Assembly: GCA_964478455.1 (NCBI GenBank)
Contig: CAYZJD010000003.1
Location: 1-38,144 of the forward strand
DNA: 38,144 nucleotides
Source: CAYZJD01 sp964478455
GTDB lineage: Bacteria > Acidobacteriota > Terriglobia > Bryobacterales > Bryobacteraceae
Direction: 5' to 3'
Within the stretch, counting starts at the first letter, position 1. Every line of letters begins with the position of its first letter. Positions 6,747 to 14,824 of this stretch are shown here, one piece after another. The notes under the pieces are model-generated. The model saw nothing but the letters and a program-made list of their open reading frames with translations. It made no database searches and was not told the origin of the DNA. Both the position numbers and the translations under genes were made by a program.

Positions 6747-8912
6747 TCAATCTCCCGCCCCTAATTCCTGCCTCGGAAGTCCGGCAAGCTGCGGGGAAGG
6801 CTGTAACGCAATCACGCCCAGCGGCTGCACCGTGATTTGCGGCGTCAACTGGTCGTAGCTGAGCACCGAAATGTCCGGAAACTGGTAATCGAGCAGCCGC
6901 TTGACGAACCGCCGGATATCGCTATCGGTGATGATCACCGGCCGCTGCGCCGTCGGCGGCAGGGAGCCGATCTGAGCCTGGGCCGCGTTCATCACCTGCT
7001 GGATCACCGGTGGATCCATCGCCAGGTAAGCGCCGCCCGCGCCCTGCCGGACCGAGTTGCGGAACATCTCTTCGATCTCCGGGTCAAGCTGATACACGTA
7101 CAGCAACGGCTTGCCCTCGGAGAGCTGGTAGCAGATCTTGCGCTTCAGCGCCACCCGCACCTGCTCGGCGAGGGTCAACACGTCGTGCTCCACCCGCGCC
7201 CATTCGCTCAGTGCCTGGAAGATCGTCTTGAGGTCCCGGATCGAGACGCCTTCCTCGACCAGCCGCTGGAGGATCTCGGTCAGCATTTGCAGGGACACCG
7301 GCTTCGGGGTTACTTCGTCGGCCAGCGTCGGATAGAATTCCTTGAGCCGGCCAACCATCCACTGGACTTCGTGAATGCCCAGGAATTCCCTGGCGTTTCG
7401 CCGCAAGAAGTGGGTGAGGTGCATAGCCAGGATCTCGTGCGTGTCCCAGACCTGGAGGCCGGCCTTCCCTGCCCGCTCGATCTGGTCGCGGCTGATCCAG
7501 GCGGCCGGCTTGCCCGTTGCCGGGTTCTGCGTGTCCTCGCCCTTCAGGCCGAAGATGAAAATGGCGCCGGCCGAGTCGTTGACCAGGACCGCATCCAATC
7601 GCACCTGGCCGCTGACCACGGGCACCTCGTTCATGTAGATGACGTAGCTGCCGCCGGGAAGCGGATTGTTCCCGCTGATCTGAATCGGCGGGAAGATGAC
7701 GCCCAGTTCGTAATAGAGGCTGTTCCGGATTTCGCCGAGCATCTCGAAGAACCGCTGGCCTCGTTCGTTGCCGAGATCGACGTAGGGAGTGAGGTCCTCG
7801 CTCACTTCCAGGGCGATGGGCACGGTCACCGTGACCTCGGGTTCTTCCACCGCTTCCACCTTCTTCTCCTCGGTGGCGCTGGCCGCCTGCTTAATCGCGA
7901 TCGCACGAAACAGCCCGAAGGCCACGGCGCCGGTCGCGACCGCCATGAGGAGGAAGGAGAGCTTCGGAAGGCCCGGGATGAGGAACATCACGAACAGCAC
8001 GCCGGCGGCTACCCCGATCGCCTTCGGCTGGGCCAGCAGTTGCGTCGCCACGTCCTTGCCGACGTTGGTGTCGCTACCCTCGCCGGCCACCCGCGTCACC
8101 ACCATGCCCGCCGAAATCGAGATCAGCAGCGCGGGAATCTGCGAGACCAGGCCCTGGCCGATGGTCAGCAGCGAGTAGGTCTGGACCGCGTCCATCACCT
8201 CCATGCCCATCATCGCCACGCCGATAATCAGGCCACCAAGAATGTTGATCAGCGTGATGCAGATACCCGCGATGGCGTCGCCCTTGACGAACTTCATCGC
8301 GCCGTCCATGGCGCCATAGAACTGCGACTCGCGCGCCAGTGCCTCCCGCCGCGCCCGCGCCTGGTTGAAGTCCAGAATTCCCGCGCGCATGTCGGCGTCG
8401 ATGCTCATCTGCTTGCCCGGCATGGCGTCCAGCGTGAACCGGGCCGACACCTCGGCGACGCGCTCGGAGCCCTTGGTAATGACAATGAACTGCACCAGTG
8501 TGATGATCAGGAAGATCACGCCGCCCACCACGAAATTGCCGGCCGTCACGAACGTTCCGAACGAGCGGATCACCTCGCCGGCGTCGGCCTGACCCAGGAT
8601 CAGGCGGGTGGCCGCGATGTCGAGCGACAGCCGGAACAGCGTCGTGATCAGCAGCAGAGTCGGGTAGGAGGCGATCTGCGTCGCCGTCGAGATGTAGACC
8701 GAGGTCATCAGGATGACGACGGCCAAGGTCATCTGGAGCGTCAGCAAGATGTCGAGAAGCAGGGTGGGCAGCGGGATGATCATCAGCCCGAGGACCGTCA
8801 CGATCAGGAACGCCAACAGCAGGTCACTGAAGCGCGCAACTACTCCGACCAGCTCGCCGCCGCGGATGTCTTCTTTCGCTTTCAGAAAAGGCGCCAGAAG
8901 TTTTGTCAGCAT
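6747..8912 (-). CDS. sctV: T3SS export gate protein SctV (FlhA/FHIPEP family)
   Basis: SctV is the large inner-membrane export-gate protein. Its cytoplasmic domains form a nonameric ring that receives substrate-chaperone complexes. The 721-residue length is normal. Residues 1-340 carry about eight membrane segments and family motifs: TLFRLSLDIAATRLIL, RFTLDAMPGKQMSIDADMRAG (the FHIPEP loop) and GQGLVSQIPALLISISAG. A charged linker (about 345-365) leads to the cytoplasmic domain. It lies apart from sctRSTU, between two blocks of glycine-rich and TPR genes. The ATG at 8912 is preceded by a weak SD. Flagellar FlhA is the closest alternative; the SctI, SctJ and SctP neighbours favour a non-flagellar system. 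Confidence 0.95.
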   Translation of the reverse strand: MLTKLLAPFLKAKEDIRGGELVGVVARFSDLLLAFLIVTVLGLMIIPLPTLLLDILLTLQMTLAVVILMTSVYISTATQIASYPTLLLITTLFRLSLDIAATRLILGQADAGEVIRSFGTFVTAGNFVVGGVIFLIITLVQFIVITKGSERVAEVSARFTLDAMPGKQMSIDADMRAGILDFNQARARREALARESQFYGAMDGAMKFVKGDAIAGICITLINILGGLIIGVAMMGMEVMDAVQTYSLLTIGQGLVSQIPALLISISAGMVVTRVAGEGSDTNVGKDVATQLLAQPKAIGVAAGVLFVMFLIPGLPKLSFLLMAVATGAVAFGLFRAIAIKQAASATEEKKVEAVEEPEVTVTVPIALEVSEDLTPYVDLGNERGQRFFEMLGEIRNSLYYELGVIFPPIQISGNNPLPGGSYVIYMNEVPVVSGQVRLDAVLVNDSAGAIFIFGLKGEDTQNPATGKPAAWISRDQIERAGKAGLQVWDTHEILAMHLTHFLRRNAREFLGIHEVQWMVGRLKEFYPTLADEVTPKPVSLQMLTEILQRLVEEGVSIRDLKTIFQALSEWARVEHDVLTLAEQVRVALKRKICYQLSEGKPLLYVYQLDPEIEEMFRNSVRQGAGGAYLAMDPPVIQQVMNAAQAQIGSLPPTAQRPVIITDSDIRRFVKRLLDYQFPDISVLSYDQLTPQITVQPLGVIALQPSPQLAGLPRQELGAGD

Positions 8913-8949
8913 GGTGATCTCAGCTCACCGCCCGGTTAGCGTGTCCTCC

Positions 8950-9417
8950 TCATGGCCTGATGTGAGACATCATCTGCTGGGAAGCCTCGTTGTGCTTCTT
9001 CATGAAGCTGGAGACAACCGCGATCGCCGCCTGCATCTGCTGCATCATGTCCTGGAGTTTCAACGCCTCTTCCGTACTGTTCCCCCCGTAGATCTTCTCG
9101 GCCAGGGATTTCAGCTCTCCAAGGCCCCGGATGCCGGGATTCTTGTCGAGCGGCTTGAAGCCTTCCTTCAACCCTCCGGAGCACTTGATGTACTCATTGT
9201 TCGAGATGCACGGCGGCCGCGGCGGGCACTTGTGCCCTCCGGGCTTCTTTACCCCCTTCATCTTGTTGAAGACGCCCTCGAAGGATTCCGACAGCCGCTT
9301 CGCGAGCGCCTGGGCTGGATTGGCGGCTCCGCCCACCGCGCTGCCCACAATACCGCCTACGACCGCGCCTACAGAGCCGTGGAGCAGGCTTGATGCCAAG
9401 CCAGTCATCGAGCACAC
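8950..9417 (-). CDS. Glycine-rich protein with CPPRP motif and rod/needle-like C-terminal helix (copy 2)
   Basis: A 155-residue protein. A GTG start at 9417 has GAGAGGGG at good distance; an ATG at 9408 is the alternative. The N-terminus (GLASSLLHGSVGAVVGGIVGSAVGG) is a hydrophobic glycine zipper almost identical in pattern to the protein at 10025-10696. Both then share H(K/R)CPPRP followed by I(S/T)NN (about residues 62-75 here). Four cysteines cluster in the middle. The C-terminal helix (EEALKLQDMMQQM then SSFMKKHNEASQQMMSHIRP) has the rod/needle-like spacing of its paralogues. It lies next to a SycD-like TPR gene. A secreted translocator or filament role is inferred. Confidence 0.72.
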   Translation of the reverse strand: MCSMTGLASSLLHGSVGAVVGGIVGSAVGGAANPAQALAKRLSESFEGVFNKMKGVKKPGGHKCPPRPPCISNNEYIKCSGGLKEGFKPLDKNPGIRGLGELKSLAEKIYGGNSTEEALKLQDMMQQMQAAIAVVSSFMKKHNEASQQMMSHIRP

Positions 9418-9505
9418 GCGATGCCGCCCCTCTCAAGAACGCACCGGCGCCGCGGGGGCAATTCCCGCCACGACGCCGGCGCACATAGGCGAGTGACAGA
9501 ACGCA

Positions 9506-10006
9506 TCAGGCCTGTGCCTGCATGCGCTGCACTTCGTTGATGACCACCTCCATGCCATCGAGGATCGCCCGGGCGCGGTTGGCGCCGGGGTCCTCCTCCT
9601 CGGGATCGAGCTCCAGCGCCTTGTCGAACTCCGCCGCGGCCTCTTCGAACTTGCCCTGCCGCAGCAGCACCTCCCCAAGGTTGGCGTGCACAGTCGGGTC
9701 TTCCGGCTTTAGTTCGATCGCCTTGCGAAGGTTGGTGGCCGCTTCGTCGAGTTTCTCCTCGGCCAGCGCGAGCGCACCGAGCCCGGCATAGCCGAAGTAC
9801 GAACGGCTGTCGAGCGCGATGAGCCCCTCGAAGATCGCCCGGGCCTCGTCGTTCCGGCCCTGATCGTAAAGCTGGAAGCCGAGCACGGCCATCGCGTCCA
9901 CCTGGTCCTTGTTGAGGCCGAAGAAGGCGTTCAGTCCACCCTCCCCCCGGACCGCCTTCTCGAGGGCGTCGGGCGCTACCGCTACTGCATTCGGATTCGT
10001 TGCCAT
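9506..10006 (-). CDS. SycD/LcrH-like TPR chaperone
   Basis: A 166-residue protein built of three to four TPR units between residues 38 and 140: AMAVLGFQLYDQGRNDEARAIFEGL, YFGYAGLGALALAEEKLDEAATNLRKAIELKP and VHANLGEVLLRQGKFEEAAAEFDKALELDP. Length, repeat number and the GLNKDQV lead-in fit class II T3SS chaperones (SycD/LcrH/CesD), which hold hydrophobic translocators in the cytoplasm. A strong SD (GGAAGGAGG) precedes the ATG at 10006. It lies between two glycine-rich genes, 18 bases after one and 88 bases before the other, so it could serve both. The client is inferred from position. Confidence 0.82.
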   Translation of the reverse strand: MATNPNAVAVAPDALEKAVRGEGGLNAFFGLNKDQVDAMAVLGFQLYDQGRNDEARAIFEGLIALDSRSYFGYAGLGALALAEEKLDEAATNLRKAIELKPEDPTVHANLGEVLLRQGKFEEAAAEFDKALELDPEEEDPGANRARAILDGMEVVINEVQRMQAQA

Positions 10007-10024
10007 GGTAGTCCTCCTTCCTCC

Positions 10025-10696
10025 TCAACGGATTGCCGAGATCGCCTTTTGGGCCATCTGGCTCTGCATCTCCATCAGTTTGGAGATGGTGTTGAACATC
10101 ATCTGCGCCTGTTGCATCATCTGCTGCGCCTTCAACTGGTCCGACATGTTCGGGGACTGCGCCAGTTGCGTCGCCTGGTTCATCAGGTTGTCGATCTGGC
10201 CCCAGCCGCCGCCAGCACCACCGACTCCGCCAACGCCGCCACCGACGCCCGGAAAGCTGCCGCCGACTCCGCCCACGCCCGGAAAGCCGCCGCCGCCGAT
10301 GGGAATTTGAGGCTGCATACCACCCAAACCCCCCTGACCGAGCAAGCCACCCAGCTTGCCCAGCAGGTCCTGGATGCCCTGAAGCATGCCGCCCAAGCCC
10401 CGAAGGCCGCCGAGCGGGTTGTTGAAGACGTTGATGTCAATGTTGGTCACGTTGTTGTTGTTGGTGATGCTCGTCGGTCTCGGCGGGCAACGATGCGCGC
10501 GACGCTTTCGCTTCCGGCCGAACAGCTTCTTGAAGGCGCCGCCGATCTTACCGAAGACGCCGAGCGGGTCCATGAGTTTTCCCAAGCCCCCGAGCCCTCC
10601 GGCGCCGCCCACGGCGCTGCCGAGGATGTTACCCACGACGCCGCCGAGGGGGCCTGAGCCCAAGATACTCGAGGCCAATCCAGCAATTGGCAACAT
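10025..10696 (-). CDS. Glycine-rich protein with CPPRP motif and rod/needle-like C-terminal helix (copy 3)
   Basis: A 223-residue protein with SD AAGGAGG before the ATG at 10696. The N-terminal glycine zipper (IAGLASSILGSGPLGGVVGNILGSAVGG) is followed by a basic patch (GRKRKRRAHRCPPRP) and an Asn-rich strand (ITNNNNVTNIDINVFNNP). A long low-complexity Gly/Val/Pro region covers about residues 95-170. The C-terminal helix (AQQMMQQAQMMFNTISKLMEMQSQMAQKAISAIR) repeats the spacing of the two paralogues and of SctI. No signal peptide is present. It is flanked on both sides by TPR genes. A T3SS-exported structural or pore protein is the best inference; I know no named family. Confidence 0.72.
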   Translation of the reverse strand: MLPIAGLASSILGSGPLGGVVGNILGSAVGGAGGLGGLGKLMDPLGVFGKIGGAFKKLFGRKRKRRAHRCPPRPTSITNNNNVTNIDINVFNNPLGGLRGLGGMLQGIQDLLGKLGGLLGQGGLGGMQPQIPIGGGGFPGVGGVGGSFPGVGGGVGGVGGAGGGWGQIDNLMNQATQLAQSPNMSDQLKAQQMMQQAQMMFNTISKLMEMQSQMAQKAISAIR

Positions 10697-10766
10697 GCTG
10701 TTGTGTTCCTCCTTTTCTTCTCGCCGACTGATCTGAAGTTCGGTTCAACTTGCGAACCTGTTCCTT

Positions 10767-10793
10767 TTATCGGGACAGGACGCGTCAGAGTTG
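10767..10793 (-). promoter_or_regulatory. Likely sigma-28-type promoter before a glycine-rich substrate gene
   Basis: On the minus strand, CCCGATAA (10774-10767) matches 7 of 8 bases of GCCGATAA. The -35 region (CAACTCTG at 11-base spacing, or GCAACTCT at 12) is weak. The site overlaps the end of the upstream TPR gene and lies about 70 bases before the start at 10696. GGAACAGGT follows the -10, as it also does at the site at 13650. Confidence 0.5.
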
Positions 10794-11192
10794 CGTTTCG
10801 CCGCGCGTCAACTTCACGCGCGCCGCTTCCAGTTGCAGTTCCAGCCGCGAGGCGTGCTGCCTCGCCTGCCGGCTTCTCAGAACCCTCACGTCCGCCGCCG
10901 CCTCGTCCAACCGGCCGAGGCCCAACCGAGCTTCCGCGCGGCGCGCTCGGGCCTCGACGTCGCCGTCATCCAGCGCCAACGCCTGATCCGCCTGCTCCAG
11001 CGCCCGCTGCTGTTCGCCAAGGGCCAAGTAGAGAGCCGCCAGCGCAGTGCGGCAGTAACGGTTTTCCGGGTCCACTACCACCAGTCCTTCGAAAATCGCC
11101 GCCGCCTCGCGATAACATCCCTGCAAATAGAGCGAGTGCGCCCGCTCGGCCACGACGAAGACATCCTCCTCCGTCCAACCCGCGATCGGCAT
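10785..11192 (-). CDS. Small TPR protein, T3SS chaperone-like
   Basis: I place the start at the ATG at 11192 (MPIAGWTEEDVF), just after the preceding stop at 11195, because the upstream extension to 11378 is low-complexity and overlaps another gene. The 135-residue product has three TPR-like helical pairs: ERAHSLYLQGCYREAAAIFEGLVVVDP, TALAALYLALGEQQRALEQADQALALD and ARRAEARLGLGRLDEAAADV. The first repeat closely resembles SycD-type chaperones. It lies 88 bases upstream of the glycine-rich gene at 10025-10696. A cytoplasmic chaperone for that protein is the simplest reading. Confidence 0.78.
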   Translation of the reverse strand: MPIAGWTEEDVFVVAERAHSLYLQGCYREAAAIFEGLVVVDPENRYCRTALAALYLALGEQQRALEQADQALALDDGDVEARARRAEARLGLGRLDEAAADVRVLRSRQARQHASRLELQLEAARVKLTRGETQL

Positions 11193-11194
11193 CG

Positions 11195-11617
11195 CTACCC
11201 CCGCGTCTCCGAAAGATGACGCGCCACCACCCCGTCTTCCAGTTCCTGGAGCCTCAACAACACGCCGATCATCCTCTGCATGCTTCGAATTCCAGCCGCG
11301 TCGATGCCCGCCGCCAGCGCCGCGATTCCCCAGGGTTCCTGGAACGGCCGGCTGTGCCGCTCCAACAGGTCGCGCCACCGCACCCGCTCGCCGGCCACGT
11401 CCCTCATCTCGATTGTCGGCGGCAACGGCGGCGGCCCAAGTAGCGCTTGCGCCGGCCCCGGCCGGTCCACCCGCAGAACCTGCCGCCAGCTTACCGGCAA
11501 CTGCGAGCTCAGCACATGCAGGCGGCTGCGGAACAGAGACGGCCGCTTCACCTCGCGAGTGGCGAACCGCCGTGTCACCGCCGGCAGCATCCCAGGGAGT
11601 GTGTATTCGACTCTCAT
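11195..11617 (-). CDS. Hypothetical protein between sctU and a TPR gene
   Basis: A 140-residue protein that I do not recognise. It starts ATG at 11617, 10 bases after the sctU stop, and ends 2 bases before the TPR start. It has no membrane segment. The N-terminal half is basic with beta-like segments (MRVEYTLPGMLPAVTRRFATREVKRPSLF). The C-terminal half is helical (AALAAGIDAAGIRSMQRMIGVLLRLQELEDGVVARHL). Tight spacing marks it as part of the T3SS operon. It may be an accessory cytoplasmic component specific to this branch. Confidence 0.65.
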   Translation of the reverse strand: MRVEYTLPGMLPAVTRRFATREVKRPSLFRSRLHVLSSQLPVSWRQVLRVDRPGPAQALLGPPPLPPTIEMRDVAGERVRWRDLLERHSRPFQEPWGIAALAAGIDAAGIRSMQRMIGVLLRLQELEDGVVARHLSETRG

Positions 11618-11627
11618 AACGCTCTCG

Positions 11628-12689
11628 CTACGTCGCCTCCATCTCCGCCATCTGGTATACCCAGTTCAACACCTCGGCCACCGCCTCGTAGAGGTCCTCC
11701 GGAATGTCCCGCCCCACCTCGATCTCGAACAGGCTTTGCGCGAGACCGACGTTACGCACCACCGGCACACGGTGTTTCTTCGCCAGCTCGATGATTCGCT
11801 CCGCCATGCTCTCCTGGCCCTTGGCGGTCACCTTCGGCGCGTTCATCGTCCGCTCGTCGTACTTGATCGCCACCGCCAAGTGCGTCGGGTTCACCACGAT
11901 CGCGTCCGCCTTGGGCACACTGTCGGTCATCCCGTGGGCCGCCATCTCCTCGTGGATCTGCTTCCGCATGTGCTTGATGTGCGGGTCGCCCTCCGATTCC
12001 TTGTATTCCTTCTCGACCTCGTACTTGCTCATCATCATGCCCTTCATGTACTGCTTCTTTTGCAGCATGAAGTCCACGGCGCCAAGCACGATGAAGGCGG
12101 CCCCGACGGTGTAAAGAAGATTGAACATGAGATCCGAGGCCAGCATCCCCACCTGGTCCAACCGCAGCCGCATCGCCAGCACCACGTCCGGAAGAGCCGC
12201 CATGATCGCCCGGTAGACCAGGTACAGCACGACGGCAAACTTTACCAGGTTCTTGAAAAGCTCCAGGTAGGTGCGCGCTTTGAAAAACAGGTTCTGGAAT
12301 CCCTTGAGCGGGTTCATCTTGTCCAGTTTCGGCTTCAGCACCTCGGGCGCGAACAGCGCCTTGACCTGCATAAACCCGGCCGCCCCCGACACGATGAACA
12401 GCGCCCCTAAGAGCGGCGCCGTCAGCAGCAGGAACTTGCTGAAGCCGTGCCCCGTTCTTCGCAGCATCTCCTCGGCCGGCAGGTTCCCGCTCAATACAAG
12501 CGGCTGAAAGAAGTCGGCCATCAGTTGCCGCAACTCGGTGACATAGGTCGAGCCTCCCGCCGAAAGCACACCGGCCGCCGTCAGAAACAGGAACGCCTGC
12601 GTCAGGTCATTGCTCTTGAAGACCTGACCTTTCTTTCGAGCCTCGTTGAGGCGTTTTGGGGTGGGCGGCTCTGTTTTTTCGCCGGACAT
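11628..12689 (-). CDS. sctU: T3SS export apparatus switch protein SctU (FlhB family)
   Basis: SctU sits in the inner membrane beside SctRST. Its cytoplasmic domain cleaves itself at NPTH to switch substrate class. The 353-residue length is typical. The N-terminus EKTEPPTPKRLNEARKKGQVFKS is the family signature. Four membrane segments lie at about 30-50, 85-110, 145-170 and 185-210. The autocleavage site NPTH is at residues 267-270 in VVNPTHLAVAIKYD, and VVRNVGLAQSLFE follows. All key residues are intact. It is separated from sctT by the LysM-like gene. Confidence 0.96.
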   Translation of the reverse strand: MSGEKTEPPTPKRLNEARKKGQVFKSNDLTQAFLFLTAAGVLSAGGSTYVTELRQLMADFFQPLVLSGNLPAEEMLRRTGHGFSKFLLLTAPLLGALFIVSGAAGFMQVKALFAPEVLKPKLDKMNPLKGFQNLFFKARTYLELFKNLVKFAVVLYLVYRAIMAALPDVVLAMRLRLDQVGMLASDLMFNLLYTVGAAFIVLGAVDFMLQKKQYMKGMMMSKYEVEKEYKESEGDPHIKHMRKQIHEEMAAHGMTDSVPKADAIVVNPTHLAVAIKYDERTMNAPKVTAKGQESMAERIIELAKKHRVPVVRNVGLAQSLFEIEVGRDIPEDLYEAVAEVLNWVYQMAEMEAT

Positions 12690-12779
12690 TGCCGATTTCT
12701 ATCGTGCCTTCGGATTCACGATGCGCAACGCTTCGCGGGCGGGCCTCCCCTCCGCCAGAAGCGGCGCCCGCGGACGAGT

Positions 12780-13622
12780 TCAACCGATCAACTTGTGCCG
12801 CCGCAGCTCGACCATGGTGAGGCGGTCGGCCACCTCCTTGGGATACTTCGCGTACCTCTGGATCAGGAGCCCGACATTGAGGTCGCCGACATAGAAATGG
12901 CGTCTCGGGTCGTTGCCGTATTCGACCCGGAAAACACCGCCTTGCGGCGCGCGTTCATCGATCTTCAGGCGCTTGGCGCCCAGGGCTTCCAACCGGGCCA
13001 ACATGGCTTCGGCCTGCTCCCGGGTGGACATCTCCGCCGGGTTCAGCGGAACGGAGGAGCCGTCCACGGCGCTGATCACCCGCGCCTCGGTTGGCTTCTG
13101 CACCGCCGCCAGTCGCGCGTTAAAGAATTCCGACCGGCTGGCGATGTTCTTCAGCATGTCCTCCGTCACGTCCCCCGTCAGGAGTTCCTGCGTCCACATC
13201 TCTTTGGTCAGCAGTTGACCCGGCTTCAAACCCGGAGCACCGGTCTCTGCGCCGGCGCTGCCCGGCGGCATCATGCCGAGAGCTTGCGCCTTCAGCATTT
13301 GCGACTCGAGCTGGCGCTCCATCGATCTGCCCTGGACTTCGCTTGCGGAAGGCTCCGGGGGCGCCACCTCCGCACCTGCCTTCGTGGCCGGTTCCCCGGC
13401 CGAGGGAACCCGGATCTCCTGGCCCGGAGTCAGGTTCTCCGGATCGAGGATCTGCGGATTGGCCTGAAGCAGCAACTCGTAGAGGACCGCCAGCCGCGCG
13501 GCCACATCCCGCAGATTCGACTCGCCTTCCAATACCCACGCCACTGCTTGCTCGAGATCCGATGAACTGAGCTGGATCGGGCCGGCATGGCCCGCTCGCC
13601 CGGGACCGCCGATCTGCGTCAT
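12780..13622 (-). CDS. LysM-like domain protein in the T3SS operon
   Basis: A 280-residue protein with no signal peptide or TM helix. Residues about 25-75 look like a LysM fold (SNLRDVAARLAVLYELLLQANPQI then LTPGQEIRVP), which in this family binds glycan strands of peptidoglycan. A Pro/Glu-rich linker follows (80-125). Then comes a C-terminal domain (about 160-280) ending RVEYGNDPRRHFYVGDLNVGLLIQRYAKY. It lies between sctU and sctT with its own upstream regulatory gap. One possible role is a cell-wall-interacting component or exported substrate. The LysM call is by pattern only, and the C-terminal domain is unrecognised. Confidence 0.68.
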   Translation of the reverse strand: MTQIGGPGRAGHAGPIQLSSSDLEQAVAWVLEGESNLRDVAARLAVLYELLLQANPQILDPENLTPGQEIRVPSAGEPATKAGAEVAPPEPSASEVQGRSMERQLESQMLKAQALGMMPPGSAGAETGAPGLKPGQLLTKEMWTQELLTGDVTEDMLKNIASRSEFFNARLAAVQKPTEARVISAVDGSSVPLNPAEMSTREQAEAMLARLEALGAKRLKIDERAPQGGVFRVEYGNDPRRHFYVGDLNVGLLIQRYAKYPKEVADRLTMVELRRHKLIG

Positions 13623-13649
13623 CGTCCCTCCTTGTCCACCTGTTCCCAG

Positions 13650-13676
13650 TTATCGCGCCAGGCCGGGTGAAGGTTG
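13650..13676 (-). promoter_or_regulatory. Possible sigma-28-like promoter before the LysM gene
   Basis: On the minus strand, CGCGATAA (13657-13650) matches 6 of 8 bases of the sigma-28 -10 box. An 11-base spacer separates it from CAACCTTC, a -35 with 4 of 8 matches. It lies in the 82-base gap between sctT and the LysM gene start (13622). It is followed by GGAACAGGT, the same 9-mer that follows the site at 10767. Confidence 0.4.
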
Positions 13677-13704
13677 CTGTCGCGGCCGGGCGCGTCCAGC
13701 CGCC

Positions 13705-14535
13705 TCAGGCGAATGTCTTCATCACGCTGTAGACGTTTTGGATCATCTCGGCCAAGTATACCTTCAGCCGGTCCAGGATCAGCGCCACCGTCAGAAAGAC
13801 AAGCGCCAGGCCGACCAGGGACTTCACCGGCTGGCTCTCATTGTGCACGTTCAACTGGGGCGTCACCTTGCCGATCGCGCCGAACGCGACGTCTACCAGA
13901 AACAGCGCCACCAGCACCGGGGCGCTCAATTGCAGAGCGATCACCAGCGTCTCCGCGGTCAGCCGCGCCGCCTGCTCCATCAGCCGCAGAAGCCCGGATT
14001 GGAATTGCGGAAAGGAGGCCACCGGAACCATCTCGTAACTGTCGCTCAACGCTCGCAGGAACAGCAGGTGGCCGCCCAGGATGAAGAACACAACCAGCGC
14101 CGCCTGGAGCTTTAAGATGCCGATCGCCGACGTGTGTCCTTGCAACTGCGGCGCCAGATAAGTGATCTGGTTCATCCCTCGCTGCGTGTCGATGACCGTG
14201 CCAGCCATCTGCACCGCGAAAAAGACCAACTGCGACACAAAGCCGATGGTGGCCCCGATCATCACCTCTTTTACTAGAAGCGCCACGAAGAGGAGGGAGG
14301 CCACCTCCTGCCCCGCTTCCCGGGCCGCAATGCCCGGGTACAGCAGCGTCGCCACAAGCACGGCCAGCCCAACCTTCACCCTCGCCGGCACTGACATGCC
14401 GCCGAGGAACGGCGAGAGCGAGATGGCCGTTGCCAGCCGGGCCACCACCAGCCCGAACATCGCGAAGAACACCGTGATGTCCGTCCGGATCCCGAGGTTC
14501 GCCAGGACCCGCTCGAGCGTTTGCAGCAGTTCCAT
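13705..14535 (-). CDS. sctT: T3SS export apparatus protein SctT (FliR family)
   Basis: SctT forms the core export channel with SctR5 and SctS4. The 276-residue product has about six to eight hydrophobic segments. Family landmarks are ARLATAISLSPFLGGMSVPARVKVGLA near the N-terminus, GFVSQLVFFAVQMAGTVIDTQRG at about 100-120, and GKVTPQLNVHNESQPVKSLVGL near 220-240. It follows sctS by 9 bases, giving the conserved R-S-T order. The length is normal and no key feature is missing. Confidence 0.95.
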   Translation of the reverse strand: MELLQTLERVLANLGIRTDITVFFAMFGLVVARLATAISLSPFLGGMSVPARVKVGLAVLVATLLYPGIAAREAGQEVASLLFVALLVKEVMIGATIGFVSQLVFFAVQMAGTVIDTQRGMNQITYLAPQLQGHTSAIGILKLQAALVVFFILGGHLLFLRALSDSYEMVPVASFPQFQSGLLRLMEQAARLTAETLVIALQLSAPVLVALFLVDVAFGAIGKVTPQLNVHNESQPVKSLVGLALVFLTVALILDRLKVYLAEMIQNVYSVMKTFA

Positions 14536-14544
14536 GCCGGTCCG

Positions 14545-14811
14545 CTACCTCACCAGCGGGATGCTTTGAAACAGGATGGTGGTGAAGCGCACCGTCTGTG
14601 TCAGCATCCACGGACCCAGGATGGCCAAGCTTAAGAACACCGCCACCAGTTTCGGGACGTAGCTCAGGGTCTGCTCCTGGATCTGCGTGGTGGCCTGGAA
14701 GAGGCTCACGACAAAGCCGACCAGCATCGCCACCAGCATCGGGCCCGCCGACAACAGCAGCACCAGCAACAGCCCCTCTCGCATAATGCGAAGGATCACA
14801 TCGCCGCTCAT
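14545..14811 (-). CDS. sctS: T3SS export apparatus protein SctS (FliQ family)
   Basis: An 88-residue protein with two membrane helices (about 14-38 and 50-75). The family core GFVVSLFQATTQIQEQTLSYVPKL lies between them; this Q-rich loop closes the base of the export channel. The size and position between sctR (13-base gap) and sctT (9-base gap) are canonical. Confidence 0.96.
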   Translation of the reverse strand: MSGDVILRIMREGLLLVLLLSAGPMLVAMLVGFVVSLFQATTQIQEQTLSYVPKLVAVFLSLAILGPWMLTQTVRFTTILFQSIPLVR

Positions 14812-14824
14812 CGCTCCTCCTTGC

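Noticed and set aside
6837..8939. 700-codon plus-strand frame rich in His, Arg and Asp
   Set aside because: It is the antisense shadow of sctV; His/Arg/Asp richness is typical of the complement of a membrane protein gene in GC-rich DNA.
10190..10320. Short GC-rich tandem units that look like a DNA repeat array
   Set aside because: They encode the Gly/Val/Pro low-complexity part of the glycine-rich protein and have no regular spacer structure; not a CRISPR.
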